DNA of 64,000 nt. It comes from Circinella umbellata (lineage: Eukaryota; Mucoromycota; Mucoromycetes; Mucorales; Lichtheimiaceae). A program made the translations under genes and the position numbers. The notes under the pieces were generated by a model. The model searched no databases and had not been told where the DNA came from. It worked only from the letters and a program-made list of their open reading frames with translations. This document shows, piece after piece, positions 37,489 through 49,639 of the stretch (positions are counted from its first letter, which is position 1; every line of letters begins with the position of its first letter). The stretch covers positions 620,001-684,000 of the forward strand of contig JAIWNF010000010.1 of NCBI GenBank assembly GCA_025093555.1, written 5' to 3'.

Positions 37489-38246
37489 TGTTATTGTTGT
37501 TTTCACTACTGGTGCTGATGCTTTGCTGTTAGGAATTTATAAAAAAAAGCCAATTGGAATATTAAAATTTTTTAATAATAACAAAAAAAAAAAGACACTG
37601 AGTGAGTGGAAAAATAAAAATAAAACCCCCAGTGATGATATGAGAGATATGCGTGTAATTCAGGAAAGGAAGAATGAAACAAGAGAAAAAAAAAAGAAAA
37701 GTACCATGAATCCGCGGGCATTTTTTTATATACTACGCGAACAAGGTGTCAGTTGAAAACAGCCACAGACCCTACACCCCCCAACAAAAAGGAACCTCTG
37801 CATCGTCATCATTATTATTATTATAAATCAACGGAGCAAGCAACTGAACATAGTAAAAAAAAAACAGGAAGTAGTGAAATGATATCTATACCGTGCTTTT
37901 TTTTTATCACGTACAATAACAAAAAATAAAGGCAGAAGTAACGTGAGTTACTATTATCTGTGAACTTGCAGCTAAGTTTGATTAATATGCATTTTCCATT
38001 TTAAATGTTTTGTCGTCCTCCAAAAACGTTTTTCACAACCAGAGATCTTTTTTCATCATCTAGCCACTTCTCATTAACCTAGTCCATATTATAATCAAAG
38101 AATGTTCCGCATATATTATACTTCCTACAATTCATAGTTATAGTATGCAAAAAGATCTTTGTTCTGTTCTGTTCTGGTTTTTTTTTTTTTTCCTTTTCAT
38201 AAATTAAAACAAACAGATTTCCAAGAAAAAAAGCACGTTGTTACAA
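37489..38246. promoter_or_regulatory. Divergent intergenic region (transporter / protease)
   Basis: 758 bp shared upstream region. On the minus side a TATA-like box sits at about 37721-37730. On the plus side a tandem TCTGTTCTGTTCTG lies at about 38162-38175, followed by poly-T and the protease ATG. GATA cores are present, as expected by chance in AT-rich DNA, so no specific regulator can be named. Confidence 0.4.
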
Positions 38247-41200
38247 ATGTTGATAAATCGGTTTTTCCTTATTTGTTACCAATTGATACTACTATTTGTA
38301 ACAAAAGCAACATACGCACGACGCTTTAATGTACAGTTGCATGCAGCTGCAGGAGATGTTGAGGCGGTACGTGCTGAACAAGATGCCTTTTTAGATCAAT
38401 TACAACAATCAAACCTGAGTTTTTCCGTTCGGTTTCGCTATACCCGTGCTATAAATGCTATTTCAATTGATATACCAGATAGTAATAATGTTTCATTATC
38501 ATCGTCACCATTACAAGATATATTTCAACAACAAAATTTTCTGACTAAACAACCACTCGTTCGACAATATTGGCCTGGCAAACGATATCCTAGACCTTTT
38601 TCTCCTTTGGGAAATAACAACCAGAGTAGTGATGACGTTAAACAAGGAACCCCAAATCTTGTAAAAGCCCATCAAATGACAGGGGTTCATAATATTACAT
38701 GGACGGGAAAAGGAATCAAACTGGCGATATTGGATACCGGTGTCGATTATACACATCCTGATTTAGGTGGATGTATTGGTGTAAATTAATTATACTTTTT
38801 TTTTATTACCAATATTTACCCACCCTTTCCACCTTCATTATCTCTCTAAAGAATGGATTTTTGTTGTGTATTAAGAAGCTCCTTGATATATTTGCTATAT
38901 AGGAAAGTTGCCGTATAGCACATGGCTATGATTTAGTAGGTGACCATTATGGAGGTAAATTATTATTATATTGACACTTTTGTTACTTATGACCAGGAAT
39001 AGATAAATATTTTTAATTGGACAATTGTTTATTTAATACTCTTTATAATTATTATTAATAGAAACTGATAACGATAATCCTATCCCTGACCCTGATCCAA
39101 TGTAACTATAATCGCTATACCTACTGTTCTAGAGAAATGGAAAACAAATACGGGGGAGGGGAGGATATACATATTTGTTGGGGGAGGTCAAAATCAAGAA
39201 AAATTGTTATTCTTTGTAAACAAATTAATGTTTCATTTGTATATCACAGGGATGTTTGCGACGGGCATGGAACGCACGTAACAGGAATAATTGCTGCGTC
39301 TGGTGATGACCCAGTGAGTACATATGTTCTATATACTCAATATAAGGATTTTCATTCTAACAAAAGCTTATAAATCATGTTGCATATACTAGTCCTTTGT
39401 AGGTGTAGCTCCGGAAGTTGAGCTAGGAGTATGGAGGTAAAAAATAATAAAAAAAGAAGTTGGCATCTATTTTTGGTGTATAACGATGCATACATACGTT
39501 CTCCACATAATATTTAATAGGATATTTGGATGCGCGGGAGATACTGACGATGACGTTATTTTGGAAGCTGTGTTAGTATATAATTGTTACTCTTTAATTA
39601 TAACAGTGAAAAAAGCTTACTACGTAAATCAAAAAATAACAATCATTAACCTATAATACTATGGGTCAATTTATTAAGTGATCGAGCTATTGAAGCCGGT
39701 TCAAATATCATAAATCTTTCTCTTGGTGGAGATCAGAGTGCTTGGCAAGAGGTTTGTTTATTTTTTTATTTTTTTTTATTTTTTGGTATACCAGTTGAAA
39801 TATTAATAGCAATAACACTACTTTTTGCTTATTAGGATGCGCTGGCAGTTGCATTATCCAATGTAGGTGATCTTGGAATTATGGTTGTAGTTGCACAAGG
39901 GAATGAAGGAAATGATGGAATTGCACGAACTCCATCACCTAGCATTGGGCATCATGTTATGGCTGTTGGTTCCGTTGATAACAAAAACAAATTAGCCCAA
40001 GGCTTTAAAGTGACCAACATTGATGGCGAGGAACCTTTTTTTGGTACATTTAGCTTTTGTTTCAATATTAAATACGTAAGAACGGACATCAACATAAAAA
40101 GTTTTCTAACGATCAAGGTAAAACTTATTTCCTCGCTCCAACATATAGAATATCGGTTATCTGGTGATAGTTCATCAAACCCATTTCCAGATAAGATTCG
40201 CTTGATGATACCAATATCGCCAATAACAAATGACACCGGATCTCTCAAAGAAAAAGAAAAGGAACGTCATGGATGTCAACCCTATCAAATACCATTTGAA
40301 AGAGAAAAAAGCGATAATGATACATACCCTATTGTTGCTCTAGTAAAGCGGGGTAAATGTAGTTTTGTAGAGAAAGCGTTAAATCTTCAAAATGTTGGTA
40401 TAGCAGGCATGTTGGTATATGAAGATGATATTAAAAGTGACGAACCGCTTCTTTCTGTTGGTTTTAAATCAAAGCAAATTCAAATTCCAGTTGGATCTAT
40501 TCAAAATGATATTTTAACATTATTCAAAAATAATTCGTTTTTGGATGTTGAACGAGTAAATCAAGTAATTGAATTACCAACAGCTGGTCTTCTTTCAAAG
40601 TGAGTTATGTTTTTTTTGTATATCTTTATAATATTAACTCTTTTTCATGTATCTGAGCGAATGAAATTATCGTTACTTTTGAATTAAAAAACAAACAGAT
40701 TTTCCACGTGGGGACCAGATGCAGAGGTAAACCATAATACTATGGAGAACGCCAATTACATCATTATTTATATTATACTTACATAGAAAAAGAGACTTAC
40801 AAAAAAGATATATCACGCTTTTTTTTAGTTACATCTAAAACCAGATTTAGCTGCGGTGGGAGGAAGTATTTATTCCACTTTTCCAATGAACTTAGGTACT
40901 GAAATTTATGATTCAATTGTTATTCATTCCTGATATTGTTTTTAGAAATAAAGAAAGCCACAAAAAAAAAAGACTTATTCGTTTTTTATACATCATCACA
41001 CGAATAATTTTTTAGGGAAATATAGAACGATGAGTGGAACGAGCATGGCCACGGTAATAAATTGAATTAACCTTTTTTAGAATTTTGTAAAATGAAAAAA
41101 TTTTGTGCTTGGGATAAAACTGAATAATTTTTTTTTCACCTGTATATCTCGGATGATTAGCCATACTTGTCAGGTTGTATAGCATTATATATGCAAGCTA

Positions 41201-42670
41201 CTGGATCACGTTCTCCAGCTCAAATTTTTCAAGCTCTTATAAATTATGCACAACCTGTTGTCACACATCATCAACAAAATAGGCTAGAATCACCTATTAA
41301 ACAAGGTGGAGGACTTGTTCAGGTAAAGATTATCTAAATTAACATACGGTTTATTAATTTTCTTTCCTCATAATATTAAATAACTCTCCCATTACGTAGA
41401 TTCATAATGCTATTGAAGGCCAGACAAGTGTCAGTCCATATAAACTTGAATTGAATGATACTCAGTTTTTTGAACCTGAGAAAATCTTGTATATAAAGAA
41501 CAAGTCACCTGTACAGCGAATTTACTATCTCGAGCATCAACCCGCGGCAGCCATCGCAGGTAGTCTTTTTTCTTCACTTTTTTGTGGTTATGTATGATAG
41601 GAAGAGGATTGGTTTCTTAGATGCACGATTATTCTTTTCCACACTGGGAAAAAGAAAATTATAATCTTAACCTCGCGCACTAACTCTGCTTTTTTTTTTT
41701 CCTTTTTAATTTACTTTACTAAAAAGGCTATGATTTTAGTAAAAGCGCGGTTCCACGTTATAGACCCCTTCATGTAGACGCAAACGCTACTGTCAAATTT
41801 GAATATACTGAAGTAACAATTCAACCAAACTCAACACAGAGCATTCGTATTCGATTTAATCCACCTTCTACTGATTTGGCAACAACTTCACCCCGTTATC
41901 GATATTACTATAAGCATCTTTTATATGGTGGTTACATTAAAATCTTTACTATAAACAAAAATCAAAAAGATTCTGATAATAAGGAAGTAGAAGAGCTTAT
42001 CCATGTTCCTTACATGGGCGCTTTGGATAATCAACGCGATTTGCCTATTTTTGATACCGTGGTAAGATTTCAAGTATTTAAAAGAAGATTTTTATAAAAC
42101 ATATCAAATGAAATTAACGAATTCTTTGTTGCTATTTTTTTATTTTTTTTCTATTTTTAGAAAGGATACCCACGGATCGAACCAACAAATAAAACGACAT
42201 TTAGTTTCCGGCATCGTAATGACTTATTGTACCTGCATATTCGACTTGGTAATCCCACAGCACGCTTAAGAACTGTACTTGTCAATCAAGAAAACAAGCG
42301 TCTAGGAACATTGGTAGATGGGTATCAAAAATGGGTATCACGTAATGATCATACAGATAAAATGTACACATTGGAATGGGATGGGAAGATCATTCTACCA
42401 TCATCTGTCTCATCATCACGACGGCCATCAACAATACGTTCTGGAAATAGTATGGTGAATGTACAGCATCATAATTATAGTAGTAATAGTACTCAAACAA
42501 TTGATTCACAGCAAGACCAACAGAAATATTATGACAAAAAGGCAGTAGTACAGAGGACTGTTCCACCAGGCAGATACAAGATTCGTGTATCAGCATTAAA
42601 GATATTTGGTGATCCATTACTAAAGGATGATTGGGAAATTTGGTATTCGCCTGAATTTGATATAGTATAA
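38247..42670 (+). CDS. Secreted subtilisin-like serine protease with PA domain
   Basis: Extracellular S8 peptidase of the 'minor extracellular protease Vpr' type. Fifteen exons: 38247-38780, 38903-38954, 39062-39101, 39250-39313, 39393-39436, 39521-39571, 39679-39751, 39836-40599, 40699-40726, 40829-40895, 41016-41053, 41161-41322, 41400-41559, 41727-42061, 42161-42670; 973 aa. Signal peptide (about 1-27), I9-type propeptide (about 28-110), catalytic Asp in AILDTGVDYTHPDLGG, His in DVCDGHGTHVTGIIAA, oxyanion Asn in VVVAQGNEG, PA insert (GKCSFVEKALNLQNVGIAGM) and catalytic Ser in GTSMATPYLSG. A long beta-rich C-terminal region (fn3-like) follows. Inside exon 8, 40044-40148 could be an in-frame 105-nt intron (GTACAT..TATAG); removing it gives FFEYRLSGDSS and 938 aa. 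The enzyme appears complete. Confidence 0.93.
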
Positions 42671-43148
42671 ATAGATAATAAAAAAAAGCTTATATATTTT
42701 TATGATGTGCAAGAAGCAAAAAACTTAAAATTAATAAAAGAAAAACGAACCTAGAGAGCAAATATATTATTATATGTGATCTGTGTGTATGTTTCAATAA
42801 TTCGTTAATATGGTAAGCGGAAATTAGTCTATTGAGAATTACCCCGCTAACCAGTCACCCCGTGGGGAATCCCATCCATTGATTCTTCCTTGGGAATTTC
42901 TTACTGGATGGGAGACACAATCACCTGTATATTATGATTACTTCTCGTTTTCGTTGGTGCTACATGGTCATTACACAAAGAGTAAATAAAGAAAACTGAA
43001 TTTTAAGATTATCTATTTTTTCTTAGGCTTCTCGTTTGAAAGGTTTTCTTCTCTTTCTTCTTCTTATTTTTTTTTATTTTTTTTATTCACAATTAATTCT
43101 CTACAGTAATCTCATCACAGCAACCACAGCAGGTAGAAAAGAGGGCTC
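42671..43148. other. Intergenic region with a GC-richer hairpin
   Basis: Between protease and the next gene. A GC-richer patch at 42841-42930 contains a perfect 9-bp inverted repeat, TCCCATCCA (42870-42878) with TGGATGGGA (42905-42913), 26-nt loop, and a CCCCGTGGGG palindrome (42858-42866 area). A strong polypyrimidine tract ending CTCTACAG (about 43105-43107) resembles an acceptor, so the next gene may have a 5' non-coding exon here. Confidence 0.5.
42870..42913. other. Perfect 9-bp inverted repeat (hairpin)
   Basis: TCCCATCCA and TGGATGGGA flank a 26-nt loop in an otherwise AT-rich spacer. The stem holds five G-C pairs, so it would be stable if transcribed. It could be part of a 5' non-coding exon of the membrane-protein gene at 43149 or a small RNA; nothing decides between these. 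Confidence 0.5.
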
Positions 43149-44783
43149 ATGATAACTTTGACGGAATATGGTGAACGAGTAGTAGATAAAATAAACATGC
43201 TGGGCATGTGGCTGGCCGTTGTTGTATCTATTCGTAATTACCTTATTTGCTATGCTCAATATCGGAGAACAAGGGGCAAAATGTTCGTTACTTTTTTTCT
43301 TCTTGTTACTGAGGAACCCAATATATTATACTAACTTGAATACATAATAATTTGTAATCATTAAATCAATAAATCAACCAATATAATAGTCATCTAGTGA
43401 ATATTGGCCAAGTGTTGGTTTTACTTATCCATCGGTTTTTATACGGCATTATTCCATTATTTGAAATTACTACTTGTGCATACTTTCCTCTGCTAGTATC
43501 GTAAGTTCTAAACTTTTTTTTTTGGTTTGTTCAGATTTCATTTAATAATCATGATACGTAAATTGAGCAATCAAAATATATTATTATTCTATTTTTAAAT
43601 TATAGAGTATGGCACATTCGTAAGTTGCTTCTTTTTTTTTTATTGAAAACAGTGATTATCTTCTCCCTTTTGTATATCTGGTTGCGTGAGAATTTATTAG
43701 CTTACAGCCATCATCTACAATAAGAAAACTCATCATACTGTACTGCTATTTATAGAATACATACTGTTTTATACAGTTATGTTCATGCGACTTATTATTC
43801 TTGAGTCTGACAGACACTCATTATGGATTAAGATCGTTGGTATATTTTTGATCACTGTACGATTTGCTGACTGGCCTTACGAGCTAGCATTTGGAACTCT
43901 TCAACAAAATCTCATGAACCAACGCATTCAAGGTGGCGCAACATGTTGGGCCCAATGGGGAAATGGTGTTATTATTATGAACTTCGTTGCGGATGCATTG
44001 GCCAACTTGTTCTTGAGTGGCATGTTTGTTCGTCGACTTTATTTACACATTCGACTGTCCAATAGTGTCATGAGCCGACAAAATCGATTGATTGAATACA
44101 TTGCACGTAAATCCTTAGTGTGTCTTATATTTACTTTTGTTGTAAATTTAGCCATGAATTTACTTAAGGTGACCACATTTTTGGGTGATCGATCCGATGC
44201 TTTTACCGTTTATTTTCAAATAATTGAATCGACCTTGTTGGTGGAAGCTTTACGAGTAGATTATACAAGAGTACCAAACCAAGCATTTTGTGAAAATTGC
44301 GGCATGGAGATTCACTTACCATTAACAGCATCCAAAAGTATTAAAAACAGTAGTGGTCGAAACGGAGGAGGACGACGAAGAGTAGGTGGTGGTAGACACC
44401 ACTATCACCCAGAAGAACGACAAAGTTATTCATTACCGACACCAGTGGAAACAGAAGATAGCATCATGCGAGCTGTATCAGTTTTTGAAGCTACAACGTC
44501 TCAACCTCATATACGGGCAGCTGCCTTGAGGGACGATGAAAAAAGAGAAACAAATTCAGCACCTGTTATAATTAACGATAAACGTGCATCATTTTCGTCT
44601 AGACGAACAAGTTGTCCACTATCACCACCCTCCCCTACATCACCTACATCACCCACCCAACCTCCCAATGCCATGACAACAGATACAAATAATGTAGGGC
44701 CTGTACCAGCATCACCTACAGGCACAAGACGACCTTTATCTCATCATCCAGAATGGAGTAATAATGATTATCGCATGTTTTGA
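43149..44783 (+). CDS. Polytopic membrane protein, function unknown
   Basis: Four exons, 43149-43282, 43390-43500, 43606-43619 and 43777-44783, give 421 aa. Exon 3 is only 14 nt, but it is needed to keep phase and its flanks are canonical (TATAG before, GTAAGT after). The first donor (GTTCGT) is weak. About six membrane segments are visible: MLGMWLAVVVSIRNYLICYA, VLVLLIHRFLYGIIPLFEI, IKIVGIFLITVRFADW, IIMNFVADALANLFLSGMF, LVCLIFTFVVNLAMNLL and YFQIIESTLLVEAL. A hydrophilic tail follows, with a Cys-x2-Cys (FCENCGME), a Gly/Arg/His patch and Ser/Pro/Thr repeats (SPTSPTSPTQP). No family recognised; a seven-helix receptor-like fold is possible but not shown. The start is uncertain because an acceptor-like site lies just upstream. 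Confidence 0.72.
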
Positions 44784-45400
44784 AATAATGATAACAAATA
44801 CATATAATAACAATAATAATGATTAATGGTTCTTTCTTAAGAAAAAAACAAATCAACTTTGTCCATCAAGCTCATTTTTCTTTTGTACATATCTTTCTTT
44901 CTTTTCTTTCTTCTGCCATATGCATTTACCAAACCCACCCTATTTTCCATTTTATAATTGCACTACTTTATATAAAAGACGTTAACTGGCTTAACATTCT
45001 TCATTACTCTTTTTTCATTTTTATTTTTAAATCCATTTTATTATAACACATTTTCCTTATCGTAATAATAATACCCATTTTTTTTTTTTCTAAAAAGAAG
45101 AAATTATCAATCTTTTATATATATATATATTTAAAAAGAAATAAAACAATGGAGGATAATGGTACATTTCGATAAAGGCTAAGAATAAGACTAAGAAAAA
45201 AAAAGGAAAGAAAAAAAGGAGATAGAGTATCACTACTAATAATAAGGATATTATTTATATATATAAAGGGGAAGTCAAGTGATTCAAGGGATGAAAAGTA
45301 AAGAGTTTGGAAGAGGGTATACACAGATAGAAGGGAAAGGGACAAATGAATGAGTGACGGGTAGAGATCAATGTGTCTATATCTTACAATATATTTTTGT
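44784..45400. other. Convergent 3' flanks
   Basis: AT-rich region between two converging genes; CAATAATAATG-type repeats near 44810 and A/G-rich tracts near 45190-45225. No coding sequence supported. Confidence 0.5.
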
Positions 45401-46641
45401 TTATGAAGAAAGAACACACTTTTTATTCTTAAGATCGAATATAGTTTGCACTAAAAATTTTTGATTACCCACTTCCAAATTATAAGTAGCATTATTTTCA
45501 TCCGTGGTGACAGTTCCATACCATTCACCATCAGGCACTTTAGAACCAGCACAGAAATCACCTAATTCAATAGTTGTTCCATTTTGCTGAATCATCCAAG
45601 CATCGTTTCGTGGGTCACTTAACAAATCTTGAATTTCGTGTGAGAAGATAGTGACAGCAGCATCAATTGAAGGAGTTTCATTAGGGGATCGATCGTGAAT
45701 CATTGGTGGGATACAACTGTTTTGTTGGTTGTCATGGTAGTAATTTGATTAGTTTATTGATTTATTGTTTAGTTACCATGAATTTTTTTATTAAATAAAT
45801 TATATAACAGTTTGTCATATACTTACTATTCTGCACAGGTACCAGGATAACCGATAAACATGTATTGGAATTGATCACTATGACCATTATAACCACAGTT
45901 TGCGGTACAGAATTCACTATCTGAAACATCATTACCAGCAAACAAAACATAAACACCATTAGGATCAATTTGGTTTGTTGGTGAAAGATATCCAGAATTA
46001 ACAGCATCAAGAATGATCTGTTTATGTATATTTGTATCCGTAAATTTTAATCCACGGCTACCACCATCATTTACTGCAGCTGCTACATTCAATGATCCAG
46101 GCACTGTACCATCGAGACCTGTATATTGTTTTACTATTGATAAAATATAAGCAGAAAAATAAAATAAGAAAAATGTTGTTATTGCTGTTAATTAGTGGGT
46201 AAAAAAGAAGTTGCGTAATTACATGTGGTGAACCATTGGGTTGAAGAAACACCATCGATAAAGTTCATGAACGTCGTTTGTTCGTCCTGTGATTGTGTCC
46301 AGTTGCCATAAAAAACAATGTAAACTATTTTTTATCATACAATATATATATAATACAAGCAGATTAAATAATTAGCTTTCATTCAGATGAAACTAAAATA
46401 AAATAAAATTTTCTCCTCAAAGAATTATAAGCATATAATATATAAGTGTTTATCTATATATATGATTACCATTCACTTCGTTATCGAGAACTTTGCCACC
46501 AGTATTTTTAAAACTGTCGCCATATAACGAAGCAATAGGTGTTGATTGGTTAGCATTTACTGTTGATAATTGATCATCTTGAGCAACCGATAATCCAGCC
46601 AAACTTGAAAAAACCAAAGCTCCCAATGTCGACAGTAACAT
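45401..46641 (-). CDS. EXORDIUM / phosphate-induced protein 1-like secreted protein
   Basis: Four exons, right to left: 46641-46470, 46324-46223, 46118-45827, 45716-45401; 293 aa. The signal peptide is MLLSTLGALVFSSLAGLSVAQ. The mature protein follows the plant EXO/PHI-1 family: GGKVLDNEVNVYIVFYGNW, then STQWF, then the diagnostic GVYVLFAGNDVSDSEFC with CGYNGH, a Cys-rich YPGTCAEYC, IFSHEIQDLLSDP, ELGDFCAG and the closing KFLVQTIFDLKNKKC. The length matches the family (about 300). In plants these apoplastic proteins affect growth and carbon responses; what they do in fungi is unknown. The His-Glu pair in SHEIQD is conserved in position, so a metal-dependent activity is conceivable but unproven. 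Exon 2 would be missed by simple ORF scanning; the join is confirmed by family alignment. Confidence 0.9.
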
Positions 46642-47769
46642 TATTATTTAAATAAGGAACGTAAAGGGTGTGTATAAGGGTTGTATCAAGCAAACAAGGT
46701 AAAACAAAAACAAAAACAAAATATGTGTTCTAGGTACAACCTCTGATTTGGGAAACAGATATTTTGATTGGATAAGTGTTTAATTGTTTCGATTTGCTAA
46801 TTATAGTTTTTCTTTGTTCAGTACGTAACTAATTTTTTGTTTGACAAAAAGAAATGAAAATGATCCCAGCTTCTAAAGAATATGAAATGATTCTTCTCCG
46901 ATACTTTGTTAGGTGGGAAAACTCTTTCTCCTTCTTACTCTATCTCTAATAAACATCTTTCTTCAACAGAAAGTCAGCACGGAAATAAGTGATTAAAATA
47001 ATCGAAAGATATACTTAATTTATATCAGCAAAGTAGTATTTTGATATTCAAATGCTTCTTTTTCTCAAGTAGAATAGATAAGCTCGATAACCAGATATAG
47101 AAGGGGACATCAATAAGCTATCTTCATAAAAGTGAAGCGACAAGCACATGTCTATATTATTTGGCTGGCGTTATCATCTGCCCGCTCTCATTAAAGAAAG
47201 GAGTAAGTAAAGGGTTACTCACATATACTGCCCAGGCAAAAATAGTGATATAATGTTATATCCTCGCTGGTGGGCGAATGAGCATTTTGTATATATAAAT
47301 TAAGGAGACTGAATAGGAATAGGGGTTATCTGTTCGAAAGAATAGTTATAATAAACGCAAACAACAGTGAACATTTAAACCGGAACATCAAGCACACTAG
47401 TAAAATGATAAACCAACTCCCGCTAACCCCTTTCTAACTCTCAAAATATAGAAATAAACATACTTCTTTTTAGTATACACTTTCTTCTCAGCTCGTCTTC
47501 TCCTAATATAATAATAATAAATCATAATCTTAGTATATAATATAAAATAGAACCTTTCTGCTTTCATCTCCCACCCCCGTCACCCTTTCCTATCATTACG
47601 TCTCTAACCCCCGCCTAATACTCCTTCAAAAAAAGTAAAGGAAAAAATTTACGGATTACACACTTTGATCTAATCTTTCTTTCTTTTTTTTCCATTAAAC
47701 TTCACTTTCTTTATTATTATTAATACTATTTAGCTTTTTATTCTTTAATATATATAATCATTACAAATA
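46642..47769. other. Divergent intergenic region
   Basis: 1.1 kb upstream region shared by the EXO-like (minus) and LEA-like (plus) genes. The right half (47440-47769) is pyrimidine-rich with TATAAAATAG near 47540. No coding sequence supported. Confidence 0.5.
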
Positions 47770-49639
47770 ATGGTCGCCACGACCCATCATCGTCGTCAAT
47801 CATCTAATAGTGGATCTGCCAGTGGTAGATCCACCCGACGTCGACCTTCGTTGCGTCGACCTTCAGAAACTAATAATACTAATATTAATTCCAGACTTCC
47901 ATCCTCCATCAACGCTCGCAATAATTTAATACGAGCTCAACAACAACAACAACAACAACAAAATTTTGCAGGTGCCCCTCGACGAGCATCTGCTGGTTTA
48001 TTACAACAGCCATCACATAATAATCATGATTCCTTGCGTAGACCGTCAGCACCAGCTAATGTTGAGACATCACGACTTTCTATTGCGGATCGCTTCATGG
48101 CATCTGATTATAATAAACAAGGTACACCTTCTCCTCCTCCGCCCCCTCAACCACCTTCTACCACTATTACTCGACCTTCCATAACACTGGATGACTATGA
48201 TGTACCGCGTCCTTCTTCAGTCTCACGCCCTTCGACAGCTGAACCACCCAATTCTGCTAGATTAACAATCGCAGATTCATTTATAAGAAGTAGCAATACT
48301 CGCTCATTGTTATCTACTTATTCAGGGGATAACAATAATAATAACAGTAATAGTGCTAGAGCTTCAACAGGTAAATTCACCCTAAATATTGCTTATAATG
48401 TACTATTTCTATTGCAACAGCAACACTGATTTCGAAACAAAAAAAATCATATCCTAATTTGAATTATATTGTATTGTAGCTCTCGAATCAGCACATCCAC
48501 TTGAGGCGTCTTCGATGACACTTACTCCACAACAACAACAACGTTCAACTTTGGATACACATATCACTCTCGATTTGGATTTTGCTGTTCCACCACCCTC
48601 TAGTACGTTAGATGTCGGACGTCGATTAAGCCGTCCTTTTGGTAGCCAAGAAACGCTTGTACAAAAAGCACCAGCGATCAAAAAACAATATGAATCTGAA
48701 AAAGATGAAGAGTCCATTACAGACTATGAAACCTGTTCATTACGTTCTTCATCATCTTCTACATTAGACCGTAATCATCAACATAGCAATAATAAACACT
48801 CTACTTATAATGACGAGAAACAACATCAGAACGAAAAATGGCATAATATGCCCTCTGAAGAAGCAAGCAATAATAACAACAGTAGAAATTTTAAACATCA
48901 TGATGGTGAAGAACAAGAGAAAGAAGCCAAAGGCATGTGGATTGGTTGCTGTTTCTTAAGTTGTAATGGACAGCAACATAAACCAAAAGAACGTAAACAA
49001 CGTACAGAGCCACGTAAATGTGGTCGTCGTGGTTGGGTTTTTGGTAGTTTTATCTTCATGATTTTACTTATTATTACTGGGTACTTATTATGGCCACGTA
49101 CACCACTGATGCGAATTGAAGGTGCTAGTTTATTATCACCAGCTCATATTACTGAAACACATCAAGGTGTTATGGTTGGTAATGTGGCTTTTGAAAGCCA
49201 ATGGCTAGTAAATATTACTGTGGACAATCGGGAAAATCGAGTTCCCACACGATTTACACAAATTGATGTACTAGCTAAAGATGCATTGACTGGTTTGGTA
49301 ATTGGAAAAAATAACAGCACTGATCACAAAGTATCTAGTGAACATACATTACCAGCGAATACTATATCAACCATTCAATTACCTATTACATTGGATTATC
49401 AAGCCCGTGATGATAGGGATACAACTTTTGCAACATTAAAAAAAGCATGTACTCAACAACCACCCAAAACACATCATGATAGCAAGACAAACCAAACAAT
49501 AACTGAACAGCCTGGACGGGAATCGCTACAGTTGCATTTTTGGATTACATTGCATGTTTTTGGGCTTGATCTGCTTGGATACAAACCTACATTGATTGCT
49601 ACTCCAGCAACCGGTGGATTTGCTTGCCCTTTGTCATAA
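47770..49639 (+). CDS. Disordered type II membrane protein with LEA-2-like domain
   Basis: Two exons (47770-48370, 48480-49639) encode 586 aa. Residues 1 to about 380 are disordered: Arg/Ser-rich (RRRPSLRRPSE), Gln and Asn runs, Pro-rich, and many RRPS/RRAS-type sites for basophilic kinases. A short motif is duplicated: RLSIADRFMAS and RLTIADSFIRS. A Cys pair (GCCFLSC) and a Lys/Arg-rich stretch precede one membrane segment, GSFIFMILLIITGYLLW (about 387-408). The outer or luminal domain (about 410-586) begins TPLMRIEGASLLSP, then WLVNITVDNRENRVPT, with glycosylation sites; this resembles the LEA-2 (NDR1/HIN1-like) fold found in fungal vacuolar and membrane proteins. Topology predicts the long disordered part faces the cytosol. 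Function unknown. Confidence 0.82.

Noticed and set aside
37702..37720. Possible extra 5' exon (MPADS) of the amino-acid transporter
   Set aside because: It could splice in phase to an acceptor near 37529, but the ATG lies only a few bases downstream of the TATA-like box, before any likely transcription start.
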